DNA of 64,000 bases from contig CAIMZI010000011.1 in assembly GCA_903845935.1 (NCBI GenBank), positions 1 through 64,000 of the forward strand, read 5' to 3'. The notes under the pieces are model-generated. The model ran no database searches, was not told the origin of the DNA, and saw nothing but the letters and a program-made list of their open reading frames with translations. Positions 8,489 to 18,349 of the stretch are shown here, piece by piece. Each line of letters opens with the position of its first letter. Within the stretch, counting starts at the first letter, position 1. This stretch comes from an uncultured beta proteobacterium (GTDB lineage: Bacteria; Pseudomonadota; Gammaproteobacteria; Burkholderiales; Burkholderiaceae_C). The position numbers were made by a program, and so were the translations under genes.

Positions 8489-9643
8489 TTATGCCGCCAG
8501 CGCCTCTGGTGCGGTGATGCCCATGGCATCCAGCGCCGCTGCCAAATGGGCCACGCTGCGGTCCACGTTGTGCAGTTTTTCCAAACCAAACAGGCCGACG
8601 CGGAATGTCATGAAATCGGCGCCCTCATCGCATTGCAGCGGCACACCGGCAGCGGTTTGCAAACCCAAGGCCAAAAACTTCTTGCTGCTCTGGATCTCTG
8701 CGTCTGTGGTGTAGCTCACCACCACGCCCGGGGCCTTGAAGCCATCGGCCGCCACGCTGACGATGCCACGACTCTCAAACAGAGCGCGCACCTTGGTGCC
8801 CAGTGCGATCTGCTCCTGGCGCACCTTCTCGAAGCCGTAGTCGCGGGTCTCGTTCATCACCTCGCGCAGGCGGATCAGGGCATCGGTAGGCATGGTGGCG
8901 TGGTAGGCGTGGCCGCCCTTTTCATAGGCTTCCATGATCTGCAGCCATTTCTTCAGGTCGCAGGCAAAGCTGGTGCTGGTAGTGGCGTCTATCGCGGTAC
9001 GGGCACGGGCGCTCAGCATCACCATGGCGCAGCAGGGTGAGCCGCTCCAGCCCTTTTGCGGCGCCGTAACCAGCAGGTCCACACCTAACTCTTCCATATT
9101 GACCCATAGCGCGCCGGAGGCAATGCAGTCCAGCACAAACAGGCCGCCTACCTCGTGCACGGCGTCGGCCACGGCACGCAGATAGTCGTCGGGCAGGATC
9201 ATGCCGGCCGAGGTTTCCACATGGGGCGCGAACACCACATCGGGCCTCTTCTCGCGAATGCTGGCCACCACCTCGGCAATCGGGCAGGGAATCCATGCGG
9301 ACTGCTTGGCATCAGACACGCGTCGGGCCTTGAGCACGGTGGATTCAGAAGGGATATGGCCCATGTCAAATATTTGTGTCCAGCGGTAACTGAACCAGCC
9401 ATTACGAATGACCATGGCCTTTTTACCGGTAGCGAACTGGCGCGCCACTGCCTCCATGCCGAAGGTACCGCTGCCGGGCACCAGCGCCACGCTCGGCGCG
9501 TGGTAGACCTCTTTCAACATGGCAGAGATGTCTTTCATCACTCCCTGAAAGCGCTGGGACATGTGGTTGAGCGCGCGGTCGGTGTAGACCACCGAAAATT
9601 CGAGTAGACCGTCCGGGTCAATATGGGGTACGAGTCCTGGCAT
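8489..9643 (-). CDS. Class V aminotransferase (alanine/serine-glyoxylate type)
   Basis: A 384-residue PLP enzyme. VPGSGTFGMEAVARQF near residue 56 binds the cofactor phosphate, LDCIASGAL near 170 holds the Asp facing the pyridine nitrogen, and the Lys of TAPQKGWSG near 195 forms the Schiff base. This places it in the alanine/serine-glyoxylate and 2-aminoethylphosphonate aminotransferase group. The start at 9643 begins MPGLVPHID; the open frame continues upstream but without family sequence. It is divergent from the asparaginase gene across 106 bases. With the glcD-type oxidase nearby, a role in glyoxylate amination is attractive but unproven. Confidence 0.8.
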   Translation of the reverse strand: MPGLVPHIDPDGLLEFSVVYTDRALNHMSQRFQGVMKDISAMLKEVYHAPSVALVPGSGTFGMEAVARQFATGKKAMVIRNGWFSYRWTQIFDMGHIPSESTVLKARRVSDAKQSAWIPCPIAEVVASIREKRPDVVFAPHVETSAGMILPDDYLRAVADAVHEVGGLFVLDCIASGALWVNMEELGVDLLVTAPQKGWSGSPCCAMVMLSARARTAIDATTSTSFACDLKKWLQIMEAYEKGGHAYHATMPTDALIRLREVMNETRDYGFEKVRQEQIALGTKVRALFESRGIVSVAADGFKAPGVVVSYTTDAEIQSSKKFLALGLQTAAGVPLQCDEGADFMTFRVGLFGLEKLHNVDRSVAHLAAALDAMGITAPEALAA

Positions 9644-9749
9644 GGTGAATGTCTCCGTTAGAGGTGTTTTAAATACGGCTGAACAGCTTAGCACGCATGC
9701 GTCTATGCTTGGGCCTTGCAATCTCAAATGTGAACCAACCGGAGTGAAT

Positions 9750-10757
9750 GTGACGCTGGAACCCCTGATACAACTCACGCGCGGCGGACTGCAGGAATGC
9801 CTGCATTTCGGCTCCGTCGCGGTGGTGAATACGCGCGGCAAGCTGCTGTCGTATGTTGGTAACGCCCACCTGCGCACCTTCAGCCGCTCCACCCTGAAGG
9901 CCCTCCAGGCCCTGCCTTTTGTCGAGGCCGGTGGCCCGGCGCAATTCGGTTTCACGCAGCCCGAAGTGGCCATGCTGTGCGCCAGCCACAACGGCGAGGA
10001 CGCGCATGTGGCTGGCGCCGAATCGATGCTGGGAAAGGCCGGCCTCAGCTACCGGACGCTGCGCTGCGGCTGCCATGTGCCGGGGCTGTTTACACTGCTC
10101 GATCAGGCGCCACCAGAAGGCCTGGAATTTGACGAACGCCACAACAACTGCAGCGGCAAGCACGCGGGCTTTCTGGCGCATTGCGTGCAGCAGGGCTGGC
10201 CAACCGAGGACTACGTCGCCGTGGACCATCCGCTGCAACAGGCGATACGCCGCGATGTGGCGCGCGCCGTCGGCATGGACGAAGAGGATTTGAAGCTGGG
10301 CATAGACGGCTGCTCCGCGCCCAACTACGCCATGCCCCTGTCAAAGCTGGCCTATGGCTATGCGCGCCTGGCCAGTGGCAAGGCAGACGCGGAATTCGGC
10401 GCCAGCTTTGCCACGCTCTCAGAAGCCATGACGGCCCAGCCCTGGATGGTCAGCGGCACCGGCCGCAACGACCTGGCCTTTATGCAGGCCGGACGTGGCG
10501 ACTGGGTCAGCAAGGTCGGGGCCGACGGCGTGCAGGTGATTGGCAGCAAGAGTCGGGGCGAGGCCCTGGCCATCAAGATCATCGACGGCAACAAGCCCGC
10601 GCTGTTTGCCGCCACCGTCGAGGTGCTGGATCAACTCGGCTGGCTCGATGATGCGCAACGCAAGCAGCTCGAACCCTGGCGCGCCCGCCTGCTACGCAAC
10701 GCGCGCGGCCTCAAGGTGGGCGAGCGTCTGCCTGTTTTCAGAATGCAAATCCCATGA
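9750..10757 (+). CDS. L-asparaginase II (thermolabile Rhizobium-type family)
   Basis: A 335-residue protein with NNCSGKHAGFLAHC near residue 130 and IDGCSAPNYAMPLSKLA near 187, the hallmarks of the Asparaginase_II family (PF06089) described from Rhizobium etli, unrelated to E. coli AnsB. It hydrolyses L-asparagine to aspartate and ammonia. I place the start at GTG 9750, five bases after a GGAG sequence; GTG 9744 is an alternative and no ATG fits. The last four bases overlap the arginase start (ATGA), so the pair is translationally coupled and both release nitrogen from amino acids. Confidence 0.82.
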   Translation: MTLEPLIQLTRGGLQECLHFGSVAVVNTRGKLLSYVGNAHLRTFSRSTLKALQALPFVEAGGPAQFGFTQPEVAMLCASHNGEDAHVAGAESMLGKAGLSYRTLRCGCHVPGLFTLLDQAPPEGLEFDERHNNCSGKHAGFLAHCVQQGWPTEDYVAVDHPLQQAIRRDVARAVGMDEEDLKLGIDGCSAPNYAMPLSKLAYGYARLASGKADAEFGASFATLSEAMTAQPWMVSGTGRNDLAFMQAGRGDWVSKVGADGVQVIGSKSRGEALAIKIIDGNKPALFAATVEVLDQLGWLDDAQRKQLEPWRARLLRNARGLKVGERLPVFRMQIP

Positions 10758-11671
10758 TGAATACCAAAATCAGCCTGATCGGCGCACCCACCGACATCGG
10801 TGCCGGCATGCGCGGCGCCAGCATGGGCCCGGAAGCCCTGCGCGTGGCCAAGCTCATCCCCACACTCGAGAGCCATGGCCTGGAGGTGCAGGACCGCGGC
10901 AACCTGATCGGCCCGGCCAACCCCTGGCTGCCGCCACTGAACGGCTACCGCCATTTGGATGAAGTGGTGGCCTGGAACCGGACGCTGCACGACGCCGTGT
11001 ATGCCGAGCTGCAACTCGGCCGCATGCCCATCGTGCTGGGTGGCGACCATTGCCTGGGCATTGGCAGCATCAGCGCCGTGGCGCGCCACTGCCGCGCCAG
11101 TGGCAAGAAGCTGCGCGTGCTGTGGCTGGACGCCCATGCCGACTTCAACACCAACGCACTTACCCCCAGCGGCAACATCCACGGCATGCCGGTGGCCTGC
11201 CTGTGTGGCTTTGGCCCACAGGCGCTGATCGAGATCGGCGGCCACGTGCCGGCCATCCACGCGAAGTGGGTGCGCCAGATCGGCATCCGCAGCGTGGACC
11301 AGGGCGAGAAACGCTTTGTGCACGAGCAGGGCCTCGAAGTTTTCGATATGCGTTACATTGATGAGATGGGCATGCGCGCCGCCATGGAACTGGCGCTGGC
11401 GCTGATGGATGCCAACACCCATTTGCATGTGAGTTTTGACGTGGACTTTCTGGACCCGGCCATTGCGCCCGGCGTAGGCACCACCGTGCCCGGCGGCCCG
11501 ACCTACCGCGAGGCGCAGCTGTGCATGGAGATGATTGCCGACACCGGCCGCATGGCCTCGATGGACGTGATGGAGCTCAACCCCGCACTCGATGAGCGCA
11601 ACCGCACAGCCGAGGTGGCGGTGGACTTGATCGAGTCGCTGTTTGGCAAGAGCACGCTGATGCGCAAGTAG
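10754..11671 (+). CDS. rocF: Arginase
   Basis: A 305-residue member of the ureohydrolase family, the usual arginase length. All three manganese-site motifs are present: GGDHCLGIGS near residue 97, WLDAHADFNT near 124 and SFDVDFLDP near 228. Arginase converts L-arginine to ornithine and urea. The N-terminal IGAPTDIGAGMRGASMGPEALR is arginase-like rather than agmatinase-like. It overlaps the asparaginase stop by four bases. Ornithine from this step can enter proline metabolism, which fits the nearby putA. Confidence 0.92.
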   Translation: MMNTKISLIGAPTDIGAGMRGASMGPEALRVAKLIPTLESHGLEVQDRGNLIGPANPWLPPLNGYRHLDEVVAWNRTLHDAVYAELQLGRMPIVLGGDHCLGIGSISAVARHCRASGKKLRVLWLDAHADFNTNALTPSGNIHGMPVACLCGFGPQALIEIGGHVPAIHAKWVRQIGIRSVDQGEKRFVHEQGLEVFDMRYIDEMGMRAAMELALALMDANTHLHVSFDVDFLDPAIAPGVGTTVPGGPTYREAQLCMEMIADTGRMASMDVMELNPALDERNRTAEVAVDLIESLFGKSTLMRK

Positions 11672-11714
11672 CTAACGCCACAGCAACAGCCGATCTGCTG
11701 CAGGCCAAACAAAA

Positions 11715-13160
11715 CTACCAGCCCAAGCGGCGCACTCCGCTGTCGGCCTCCGACTGAAACACCGCAAAGGTCTGCACCAGCTCCTGTGACTGCGACTTCA
11801 GGCTTGCAGCCGCTGCCGCCATCTCTTCCACCAGGGCGGCATTTTGCTGAGTGGCCTGGTCCATCTCAGAAACCGCGTCGCCCACCTGCGCCACACCGGC
11901 GGCCTGCTCGGCGCTGGCCGAGCTGATCTCGCCCATGATGTCGGTGACGCGGCGGATGCTGTCCACCACCTCGGCCATGGTGGTGCCAGCCTGTCCGACC
12001 AGGGTGCTGCCATGCTCCACGCGTTCCACGCTGGCGTTGATGAGGGTCTTGATTTCCTTGGCGGCCTCGGCGCTGCGCCCGGCGAGCGAGCGGACCTCAG
12101 ACGCCACCACGGCAAAGCCACGGCCCTGGTCACCGGCACGGGCGGCTTCCACCGCGGCGTTCAATGCCAGGATATTGGTCTGGAAGGCAATGCCGTCGAT
12201 CACGCTGATGATGTCGGAGATGCGGCGCGAGCTCTCGTTGATGCCCTGCATGGTCTGCACCACTTGAGCCACCACGGCGCCGCCCTGTGCCGCCACCGTG
12301 CTGGCGTTCATGGCCAGTTGATTGGCCTGCCCGGCACTGTCGGCGCTTTGGCGTACAGCTTGCGTTAGCGCCGCCATGCTGCTGGAGGTGCGCTGCAGAT
12401 TGCCAGCGGTCTGTTCGGTTCGGTCGCTCAGGTCCTGGTTGCCGCTGGCAATTTCAGAGCAGGCGACATCCATGCTGTGTGCGCCACTGCGAACTGCAGA
12501 CACCGCGACTTCCATGCGATCCAGCGTGGACTTCAGGGTCAGTGCGCCTTGGGTGTGAACCGCAATGCCCTGCACGTCCAGCGCAATGCGATCTGTCCGG
12601 TTGACGCTAGCCACCAGCCTTGCCAGCTCCTCGCCCTCTTGCGCGGCACGGTGCATGCTCATGGCCAGCACAATTTCCACACCGGACTGGACCACCACAT
12701 AGGCCGCATGCAAAACGATACGCATGAAATCGGGCTCGGTGGTGCAATAAAACCCCATGCCCGCCGCTTGCAATCGGTCAAACAGGACGTGATGCACCGC
12801 AATCAGCGCCGCGCCAAAAACGATCAGCTTCCAGTCCATGTAGACCAGCAAGAAAGCCAGGGCCACGAACACGCCAAAATGCATCTCCAGCATGCCGCGG
12901 GCCAGTTGAATGTGCAATGCCATAAAAGACACCAGCACAAAGGTGAGCACGTAGCGACTGAACAGAGAGCCCGGCCCACTGCCAAAGCCCACCGCCGCCA
13001 ACAGCAACAAGGCCACAGTGGCGCCTATCGCCAGTCCCGATTCGACAAACTGCAGCCCAAGCGCCACGCTGACCAGAGCGCTTAGCCCGATCGCTAAAAG
13101 CAGAACCTTGTCGCCCAGCAGGGCGCGTGCGGATGTGACTTGAACCGGGGTGTCTGGCAT
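11715..13160 (-). CDS. Methyl-accepting chemotaxis protein with multi-pass membrane sensor
   Basis: A 481-residue chemoreceptor. The first 180 residues form about five or six hydrophobic segments with no large periplasmic domain, so sensing is probably within or at the membrane. Residues about 220-470 form the signalling coiled coil with the hairpin tip [20 protein letters not shown]. The tip and flanking helices are nearly identical to those of the divergent receptor at 13412. No CheR-docking pentapeptide is visible at the C-terminus. No che genes are in the window. Confidence 0.9.
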   Translation of the reverse strand: MPDTPVQVTSARALLGDKVLLLAIGLSALVSVALGLQFVESGLAIGATVALLLLAAVGFGSGPGSLFSRYVLTFVLVSFMALHIQLARGMLEMHFGVFVALAFLLVYMDWKLIVFGAALIAVHHVLFDRLQAAGMGFYCTTEPDFMRIVLHAAYVVVQSGVEIVLAMSMHRAAQEGEELARLVASVNRTDRIALDVQGIAVHTQGALTLKSTLDRMEVAVSAVRSGAHSMDVACSEIASGNQDLSDRTEQTAGNLQRTSSSMAALTQAVRQSADSAGQANQLAMNASTVAAQGGAVVAQVVQTMQGINESSRRISDIISVIDGIAFQTNILALNAAVEAARAGDQGRGFAVVASEVRSLAGRSAEAAKEIKTLINASVERVEHGSTLVGQAGTTMAEVVDSIRRVTDIMGEISSASAEQAAGVAQVGDAVSEMDQATQQNAALVEEMAAAAASLKSQSQELVQTFAVFQSEADSGVRRLGW

Positions 13161-13411
13161 GGCTAGCTTCCTTTATGTTGTACCTCTCGCATCTTATGAC
13201 CGCGCGCACGCCACAGCCCCTCATGCTGCCAATTTTTTACGACACGGGGGCTGCATTCCAGATCGTCAAGGTCGACGTGCTCGCAAATGTATTGCTGGCT
13301 ATTCCATTTGTGCTAAAGCAAAGCCAGCGATGCGGGCTGGAGTACGATGCGAGCACAGGCTGGGGCCCCGAGCTGCAGCGTGAAAACCATTCAGTCGGAA
13401 AAGGAGGAGAT

Positions 13412-14968
13412 ATGAAATTCGGTAGACGTCTTATTCTGTTTACGGCCCTACCTGCTGCGATATTTGTGATCGGCCTGGCACTCAGCGTGGGCTCACTGTC
13501 GCTGATCCGATCTTCCTTTGACCGGTATCTGGAGTCAGATTTGGCAGTGGAGCGCGGCCTGTCCGAGATGTATGCGCAGGGCTTGCAGATGGGGCAGGCG
13601 CTACGCAATGTGGTGCTGGATCCCGCCAACCCCAAGGCAATGGAAAACTTCAAGACGGCCCAGACGGCCTATGACAAGGCCTACGCACAGACCCAGCAAG
13701 CCAGCAATGACCCGATGTGGGACCGCTCACTCAAAGATCTGGCCACACTCAGGTCGGCCCAGGTGCTGGCGCAGGCAAAGGTGCTGTCGCTGCTGACCAT
13801 CAACACCGAATCCGTCGCTGCATTGAACAAGGAAGAAACCCCGGCCTGGCGGGCGCTGCGCACCGAGCTGCTCAAGCTGCGCGAGAGTGCCAACAAGAAC
13901 GCCGAGCAGGAGCACCTCAGGGTCGACAAACAGGCGGATACCGCCATTTACACCTCGCTAGGTATTTCCGCGCTGGCCATTGCGGTGGCGGTGTTGCTGA
14001 ACCTGTTGATGCAGGCCACGGTGCGGCGTGAATTGGGCGGCGACCCGGCCGAAGCGCGCGAGGCCATTGACAAGATTGCCAGAGGTGATTTGCATGTGCA
14101 TGAGGCCAATACCGGGGGCGAGCAAAGCCTGATGGCGGGCCTGCACCGCATGCAGAGTGCACTAACCAGCTTGGTCAGCGGAGTGCGCAATTCTGCGGCT
14201 GAGATTGCCACAGCCACCGATGAAATCGCCTCTGGCAGCCAGGACCTGAGTGACCGCACCGAGCGCCAAGCGAGCTCGCTGGAAGAGACGGCGGCTTCTT
14301 CCGAGCAACTGGGCTCGCAGGTCAAACAAAACGCGGACAGCGCGCGCCAGGCCAATCAGCTTGCCATGGACGCGTCAGCAGTGGCCCGGCAGGGTGGAGA
14401 GGTAGTGGGGCAGGTGGTGGAAACCATGAAGGGCATCAACGACGCTTCGCGCAAGATTGCCGACATCATCGGTGTCATCGACGGCATTGCGTTTCAAACC
14501 AATATCCTGGCGCTCAACGCCGCGGTAGAGGCCGCAAGGGCGGGCGAGCAGGGGCGCGGCTTTGCTGTGGTGGCCTCGGAAGTGCGCTCCTTGGCCGGAC
14601 GCTCTGCGGAGGCAGCCAAGGAAATCAAAAGTCTGATTGGCGCCAGCGTAGAGCGGGTAGAACGTGGCACGCTGCTGGTTGACAAGGCAGGCCAGACCAT
14701 GGCCGAGGTGGTGCATGCCATTGGCAATGTGGCCGAGATCATGGGCGCCCTTACTGCGGCCAGCAGCCAGCAGGCGATGGACGTGGCCGGTGTGGGAGAG
14801 GCAGTGTCCGAGATGGACCGTTCCACTCAGCAAAACGCGGCCCTGGTGGAACAGATGGCTGCGGCTGCCAGCAGCCTGAAGTCCCAGGCCAATGAGCTGG
14901 TGCAGGCCGTTGCGGTATTTCAGTTGGACAATGCTGCGTCGGCGGTTTCATTGACACATGCAGCCTGA
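13412..14968 (+). CDS. Methyl-accepting chemotaxis protein with periplasmic helical sensor
   Basis: A 518-residue classical chemoreceptor. A membrane segment at about residues 8-30 is followed by a helical periplasmic domain of about 150 residues (four-helix-bundle type), a second membrane segment near 185-205, a HAMP-like region ([17 protein letters not shown]), and a signalling domain with [20 protein letters not shown]. The start at 13412 directly follows AAGGAGGAGAT, a near-perfect ribosome-binding site, so the longer frame from 13175 is rejected. It is divergent from the other receptor across 251 bases. Ligand unknown. Confidence 0.92.
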   Translation: MKFGRRLILFTALPAAIFVIGLALSVGSLSLIRSSFDRYLESDLAVERGLSEMYAQGLQMGQALRNVVLDPANPKAMENFKTAQTAYDKAYAQTQQASNDPMWDRSLKDLATLRSAQVLAQAKVLSLLTINTESVAALNKEETPAWRALRTELLKLRESANKNAEQEHLRVDKQADTAIYTSLGISALAIAVAVLLNLLMQATVRRELGGDPAEAREAIDKIARGDLHVHEANTGGEQSLMAGLHRMQSALTSLVSGVRNSAAEIATATDEIASGSQDLSDRTERQASSLEETAASSEQLGSQVKQNADSARQANQLAMDASAVARQGGEVVGQVVETMKGINDASRKIADIIGVIDGIAFQTNILALNAAVEAARAGEQGRGFAVVASEVRSLAGRSAEAAKEIKSLIGASVERVERGTLLVDKAGQTMAEVVHAIGNVAEIMGALTAASSQQAMDVAGVGEAVSEMDRSTQQNAALVEQMAAAASSLKSQANELVQAVAVFQLDNAASAVSLTHAA

Positions 14969-14970
14969 AT

Positions 14971-17900
14971 TCATGCGCTTTTGATAGCCAGCAGCGCCGC
15001 GTTGCCGCCCGCCGCCGTGGTGTTGACCGTCACCGTCTGCTCGGCGCAGAAACGGTACAGATAGTGCGGGCCGCCGGCCTTTGGGCCGGTGCCGCTTAAG
15101 CCCTCGCCGCCAAAGGGCTGCACGCCGACCACGGCGCCAATCATGTTGCGGTTGATGTAGACATTGCCGATATGGGCGGCCTGGGCCAGGGCGTTAGCGC
15201 GCGAGTCAATGCGCGTTTGTATGCCGAAGGTCAGGCCGTAGCCCAGGGCATTGATTTGCGCCACCACGTCGGACGGGTCGCCCGACCAACGCACGATCTG
15301 CAGCACCGGGCCGAAGATTTCGGACTGCACATCGGCAATGCTTTTCACCTCGAAGGCATGGGGCGCAATCAAGTTGGGCATGGTGGACTGCGTGCCGGTC
15401 TGAGGCTGCACCACAACCCTGGCCTCCTGGCTCAGGCGCTGGATCTGGCGCTGGATGGCGTCAAAAGCATCTTGATCTATCACCGGACCGACATCGGTGG
15501 AAAGCTCCGCCGGATTGCCGGCCTTGAGTTCGCGCGCCGCGCCCTGCACCATTTCAATCACACCATCGGCAATCGACGCGTGCACGCACAAGAGGCGCAG
15601 GGCCGAGCAGCGCTGGCCGGCCGAGCGGAAGGCGCTCATCACCACGGCGTCCACCACCTGCTCGGGCAGGGCGCTGGAGTCCACCAGCATGGCGTTGATG
15701 CCGCCGGTCTCTGCGATCAGCGGGACGATGGCGCCGTCCTTGGCGGCTAGCGCACGCTGGATGATTTTGGCGACCTGGGTGGAGCCGGTAAACACCACAC
15801 CGGCCACGCCAATTTGTGCCACCAGAGCCGCGCCCACGGTTTCACCTGCGCCGTGCAGCAGTTGCAGCGCATCCACCGGCACACCGGCGGCGTGCAGGAG
15901 GCGCACGGCGGCCAAGGCAATGCCCGGGGTCTGCTCGGCCGGTTTGGCCAGCACGGTGTTGCCGGTGGCCAGGGCCGCAGCCACCTGGCCGGCAAAGATG
16001 GCCAGCGGGAAGTTCCAGGGGCTGATGCAGACCCAGACGCCGCGCGCGGTCAGCGCCAAGGTGTTGGTCTCGCCGGTCACGCCGTAGGTGAAGGGCACGG
16101 CGCTGAAGCCATGCACCTGCGGCATGGAAATCGGTTGCATGATGCGCTCGGCCTCATCGGCGTAATAGCGCAGGAAGTCCACCGCCTCGCGCAGCTCGGA
16201 GATGGCGTCGCCCCAGGTCTTGAACGCTTCCTTGACCAGCATGGCGCACAGCGCCGGGGTTTGCGCCAGCATGGCGTCCGCAGCGCGGCGCAGGATGGCG
16301 GCGCGCTCGCTGACATCGGTGTGACTCCAGCCGGCAAAGCTGGCCTGGCTGTTGCGCAAGGCCTCAGCCACATCGGCCACCTCCGACTGCGCCACCAGCG
16401 GCACCGTCGTGGTGTCCAGCGCGGCCAGCAGCGGCGCGCGCATTTCCGGCACGGTCAAGTCCAGGCCGGTGCTGTTGTTGCGGGCGCCGGCGTGGCTGCC
16501 AAACAGGTTCATGGGCATGGGCAACGAGGACACGGGTTCGAGGCGCAGCGGCGAGATCAGCAGTTCCTGCAGATTGACCGACGCGTCGGCCAGCTGGTGC
16601 ACAAAGGAGGAGTTGGCGCCGTTTTCCAGCAAGCGGCGCACCAGATAGGCCAGCAGGTCACGGTGCGCCCCCACGGGGGCGTAGACGCGACAGGACAAGG
16701 TGGGGTTCTTCAGCACCTCGCGGTACACGCCCTCGCCCATACCGTGCAGACGCTGCAGCTCGAACTTGCCGCCGCTGCGCGCCGCCATTTGCAGGATGGC
16801 GGCAATGGTGGCGGCATTGTGGGTGGCGAACTGCGGGTAGATGGCATCCGGCGCGTCCAGCAGCAACCGGGCGCAGGCCAGGTAGGACACATCGGTGTGC
16901 TGCTTGTGCGTGAACAACGGGTAACAGGGCAGGCCCAGTTCCTGGGCGCGCTTGATCTCGGCATCCCAGTAGGCGCCCTTGACCAGCCGGCACATCAGGC
17001 GCAGCTGGTATTTGCGCGCCGCGGCCGTCAGGTGCTCGATCAGCTCCAGCGAACGGGTCTGGTAGGACTGCAGGGCCAGGCCAAAGCCGGTCCATTGCGG
17101 GCAATGCCGGGCCACACGCTGCAGCAGGGCATCCAACACCTGCAGCGACAGTTCCAGCCGGTCCACCTCCTCGGCGTCAATGGTGAGGTTGATGTTGGCG
17201 CGGGCCGCCTGCTCGCACAGGCTCCAGACGCGCGGCACCAGCTCGGCCAGCACGCGCCGGCTCTGCGCATCCTCGTAGCGCGGATGCAGGGCGCTGAGCT
17301 TGATGGAAATGCCGTCGTTGCGCTCGGGCGCGCGGCTGGCATCGCCATGGCTGGCAATAAATTCAATCGCGTCGCCATAGCTTTTCAGGTAGCGCAAGGC
17401 ATCGGCATCGGTGCGCGCACCCTCACCCAGCATGTCATAGGAATAGGTGAGCCCCCACGCTCCCTCACTTCGTGTAGTCGCTGCCCCCCCAGGGGGCTGT
17501 TGTGCCTCGGGGCGGCCCGTCGGCACAACGGTCGCCCGGTGCTGCTTGCGCGCGGCATCGGCCTCCTTCATCGCCTCCGGCATGTTCTGGCCCAGCACAA
17601 ACTGGCGGCCCAGCAGCTGCACGGCGCGCAAGGTAGCGGCGACCACGGTGCGGGCACCCAGCTTGGCCATGATGCCGGGCTCGGCTTGCGGGTCGGGCAG
17701 GAAGTGCTTGGACAGGGCAATCGCCGTGCTGGAAAGGCGCGACAACAGCTTGTCGCCGCTGTTGACAAAGTCGGCCCGACCGAGCTGGTCGGCCGTCAGG
17801 GCGATGGCGGTTTCGGCATCGGGCACGCGCAGCAGGGCTTCGGCCAGGCGCATCAGGGCCAGGCCCTCGGCGCTGGAAATGGGGTACTCGCGCAGCAGGC

Positions 17901-18069
17901 TTTCCATGGCCCAGAACGGCGGCGGGTTGTCGCGCACCGCCCGCACCCAGGGTGTGGCCGCGCGGGCCGCTGCGGCCCAGTCCAGACCGGCGCTGAGAAC
18001 CTGCAGTTGTCGCGCAACGACCTCACTCTCGGTACGGTAGGGAACAGGCAAGCGGGATTGAATCAGCAC
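14971..18069 (-). CDS. putA: Bifunctional proline dehydrogenase / glutamate-semialdehyde dehydrogenase PutA
   Basis: A 1032-residue enzyme that oxidises proline to glutamate in two steps. The proline dehydrogenase barrel (about residues 80-500) has RYSYDML-type YSYDMLGEGART at 209-220, RLVKGAYWD, FATHN, RLHGMGEGVY and RVYAPVG. The aldehyde dehydrogenase half (about 540-1015) has IAETGG with the general-base Glu and GQRCSALR with the catalytic Cys. There is no N-terminal ribbon-helix-helix, so unlike E. coli PutA it should not repress itself; the divergent Lrp-type gene is the likely regulator. GTG start with AAGGAG six bases upstream. Residues about 180-206 are an in-frame copy of a hairpin repeat (see 17451-17530). 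Confidence 0.95.
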   Translation of the reverse strand: MLIQSRLPVPYRTESEVVARQLQVLSAGLDWAAAARAATPWVRAVRDNPPPFWAMESLLREYPISSAEGLALMRLAEALLRVPDAETAIALTADQLGRADFVNSGDKLLSRLSSTAIALSKHFLPDPQAEPGIMAKLGARTVVAATLRAVQLLGRQFVLGQNMPEAMKEADAARKQHRATVVPTGRPEAQQPPGGAATTRSEGAWGLTYSYDMLGEGARTDADALRYLKSYGDAIEFIASHGDASRAPERNDGISIKLSALHPRYEDAQSRRVLAELVPRVWSLCEQAARANINLTIDAEEVDRLELSLQVLDALLQRVARHCPQWTGFGLALQSYQTRSLELIEHLTAAARKYQLRLMCRLVKGAYWDAEIKRAQELGLPCYPLFTHKQHTDVSYLACARLLLDAPDAIYPQFATHNAATIAAILQMAARSGGKFELQRLHGMGEGVYREVLKNPTLSCRVYAPVGAHRDLLAYLVRRLLENGANSSFVHQLADASVNLQELLISPLRLEPVSSLPMPMNLFGSHAGARNNSTGLDLTVPEMRAPLLAALDTTTVPLVAQSEVADVAEALRNSQASFAGWSHTDVSERAAILRRAADAMLAQTPALCAMLVKEAFKTWGDAISELREAVDFLRYYADEAERIMQPISMPQVHGFSAVPFTYGVTGETNTLALTARGVWVCISPWNFPLAIFAGQVAAALATGNTVLAKPAEQTPGIALAAVRLLHAAGVPVDALQLLHGAGETVGAALVAQIGVAGVVFTGSTQVAKIIQRALAAKDGAIVPLIAETGGINAMLVDSSALPEQVVDAVVMSAFRSAGQRCSALRLLCVHASIADGVIEMVQGAARELKAGNPAELSTDVGPVIDQDAFDAIQRQIQRLSQEARVVVQPQTGTQSTMPNLIAPHAFEVKSIADVQSEIFGPVLQIVRWSGDPSDVVAQINALGYGLTFGIQTRIDSRANALAQAAHIGNVYINRNMIGAVVGVQPFGGEGLSGTGPKAGGPHYLYRFCAEQTVTVNTTAAGGNAALLAIKSA
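17451..17530 (+). repeat. GC-rich hairpin repeat lying in frame inside putA
   Basis: About 80 bases closely resembling the intergenic repeat at 18842-18998: it starts GCCCCCACG and closes with an 8-bp stem GTTGTGCC (17499-17506) / GGCACAAC (17522-17529) around a 15-base loop. A second stem GCCCCC / GGGGGC lies at 17483-17497. Read on the minus strand it encodes PutA residues about 180-206, a Pro/Gly/Ala/Thr-rich stretch just before YSYDML; in E. coli PutA the two flanks are separated by only a short helix end (recalled from memory). The whole element keeps the putA frame open. It lacks the long middle part of the other copy. Confidence 0.8.
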
Positions 18070-18349
18070 AGTTATCTCCTTGGAATAGCAAAAATCCCCA
18101 TCTTCCGATTTTTAACAACGAATAGTTAACTGAATTTTCTAGTTCATTTGGTTTTTTATGCGAATGGGAGTGACTCCATCAATATTGACCAAGTTTGATC
18201 AACATCTCAAAAATAATGACTATATTCATCATATTTAGATGCACCATTCCTTCCTGAGAGCGAATGTGTGCGCCGAGCGTCGGCCCAGACCGGTACTTGG
18301 CCAAAGCAGGATTGTTTCGCCCATTTTTTATACGAGGCCCACAGACACC
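18070..18349. promoter_or_regulatory. AT-rich divergent control region between putA and the Lrp-type gene
   Basis: This 280-base region is markedly richer in A and T than the genes around it. It contains a perfect palindrome GGAGT-G-ACTCC at 18167-18177, the palindrome TTGATCAA at 18195-18202, and several A/T runs such as those Lrp-family proteins bind. The putA ribosome-binding sequence AAGGAG lies at its left end. I infer that it holds both promoters and the binding sites of the Lrp-type regulator; no -35/-10 pair is clear enough to assign. Confidence 0.45.

Noticed and set aside
15814..18129. Open frame of 771 codons opposite putA
   Set aside because: Antisense shadow of putA, with Gln/His/Gly-rich low-complexity translation and no family sequence.
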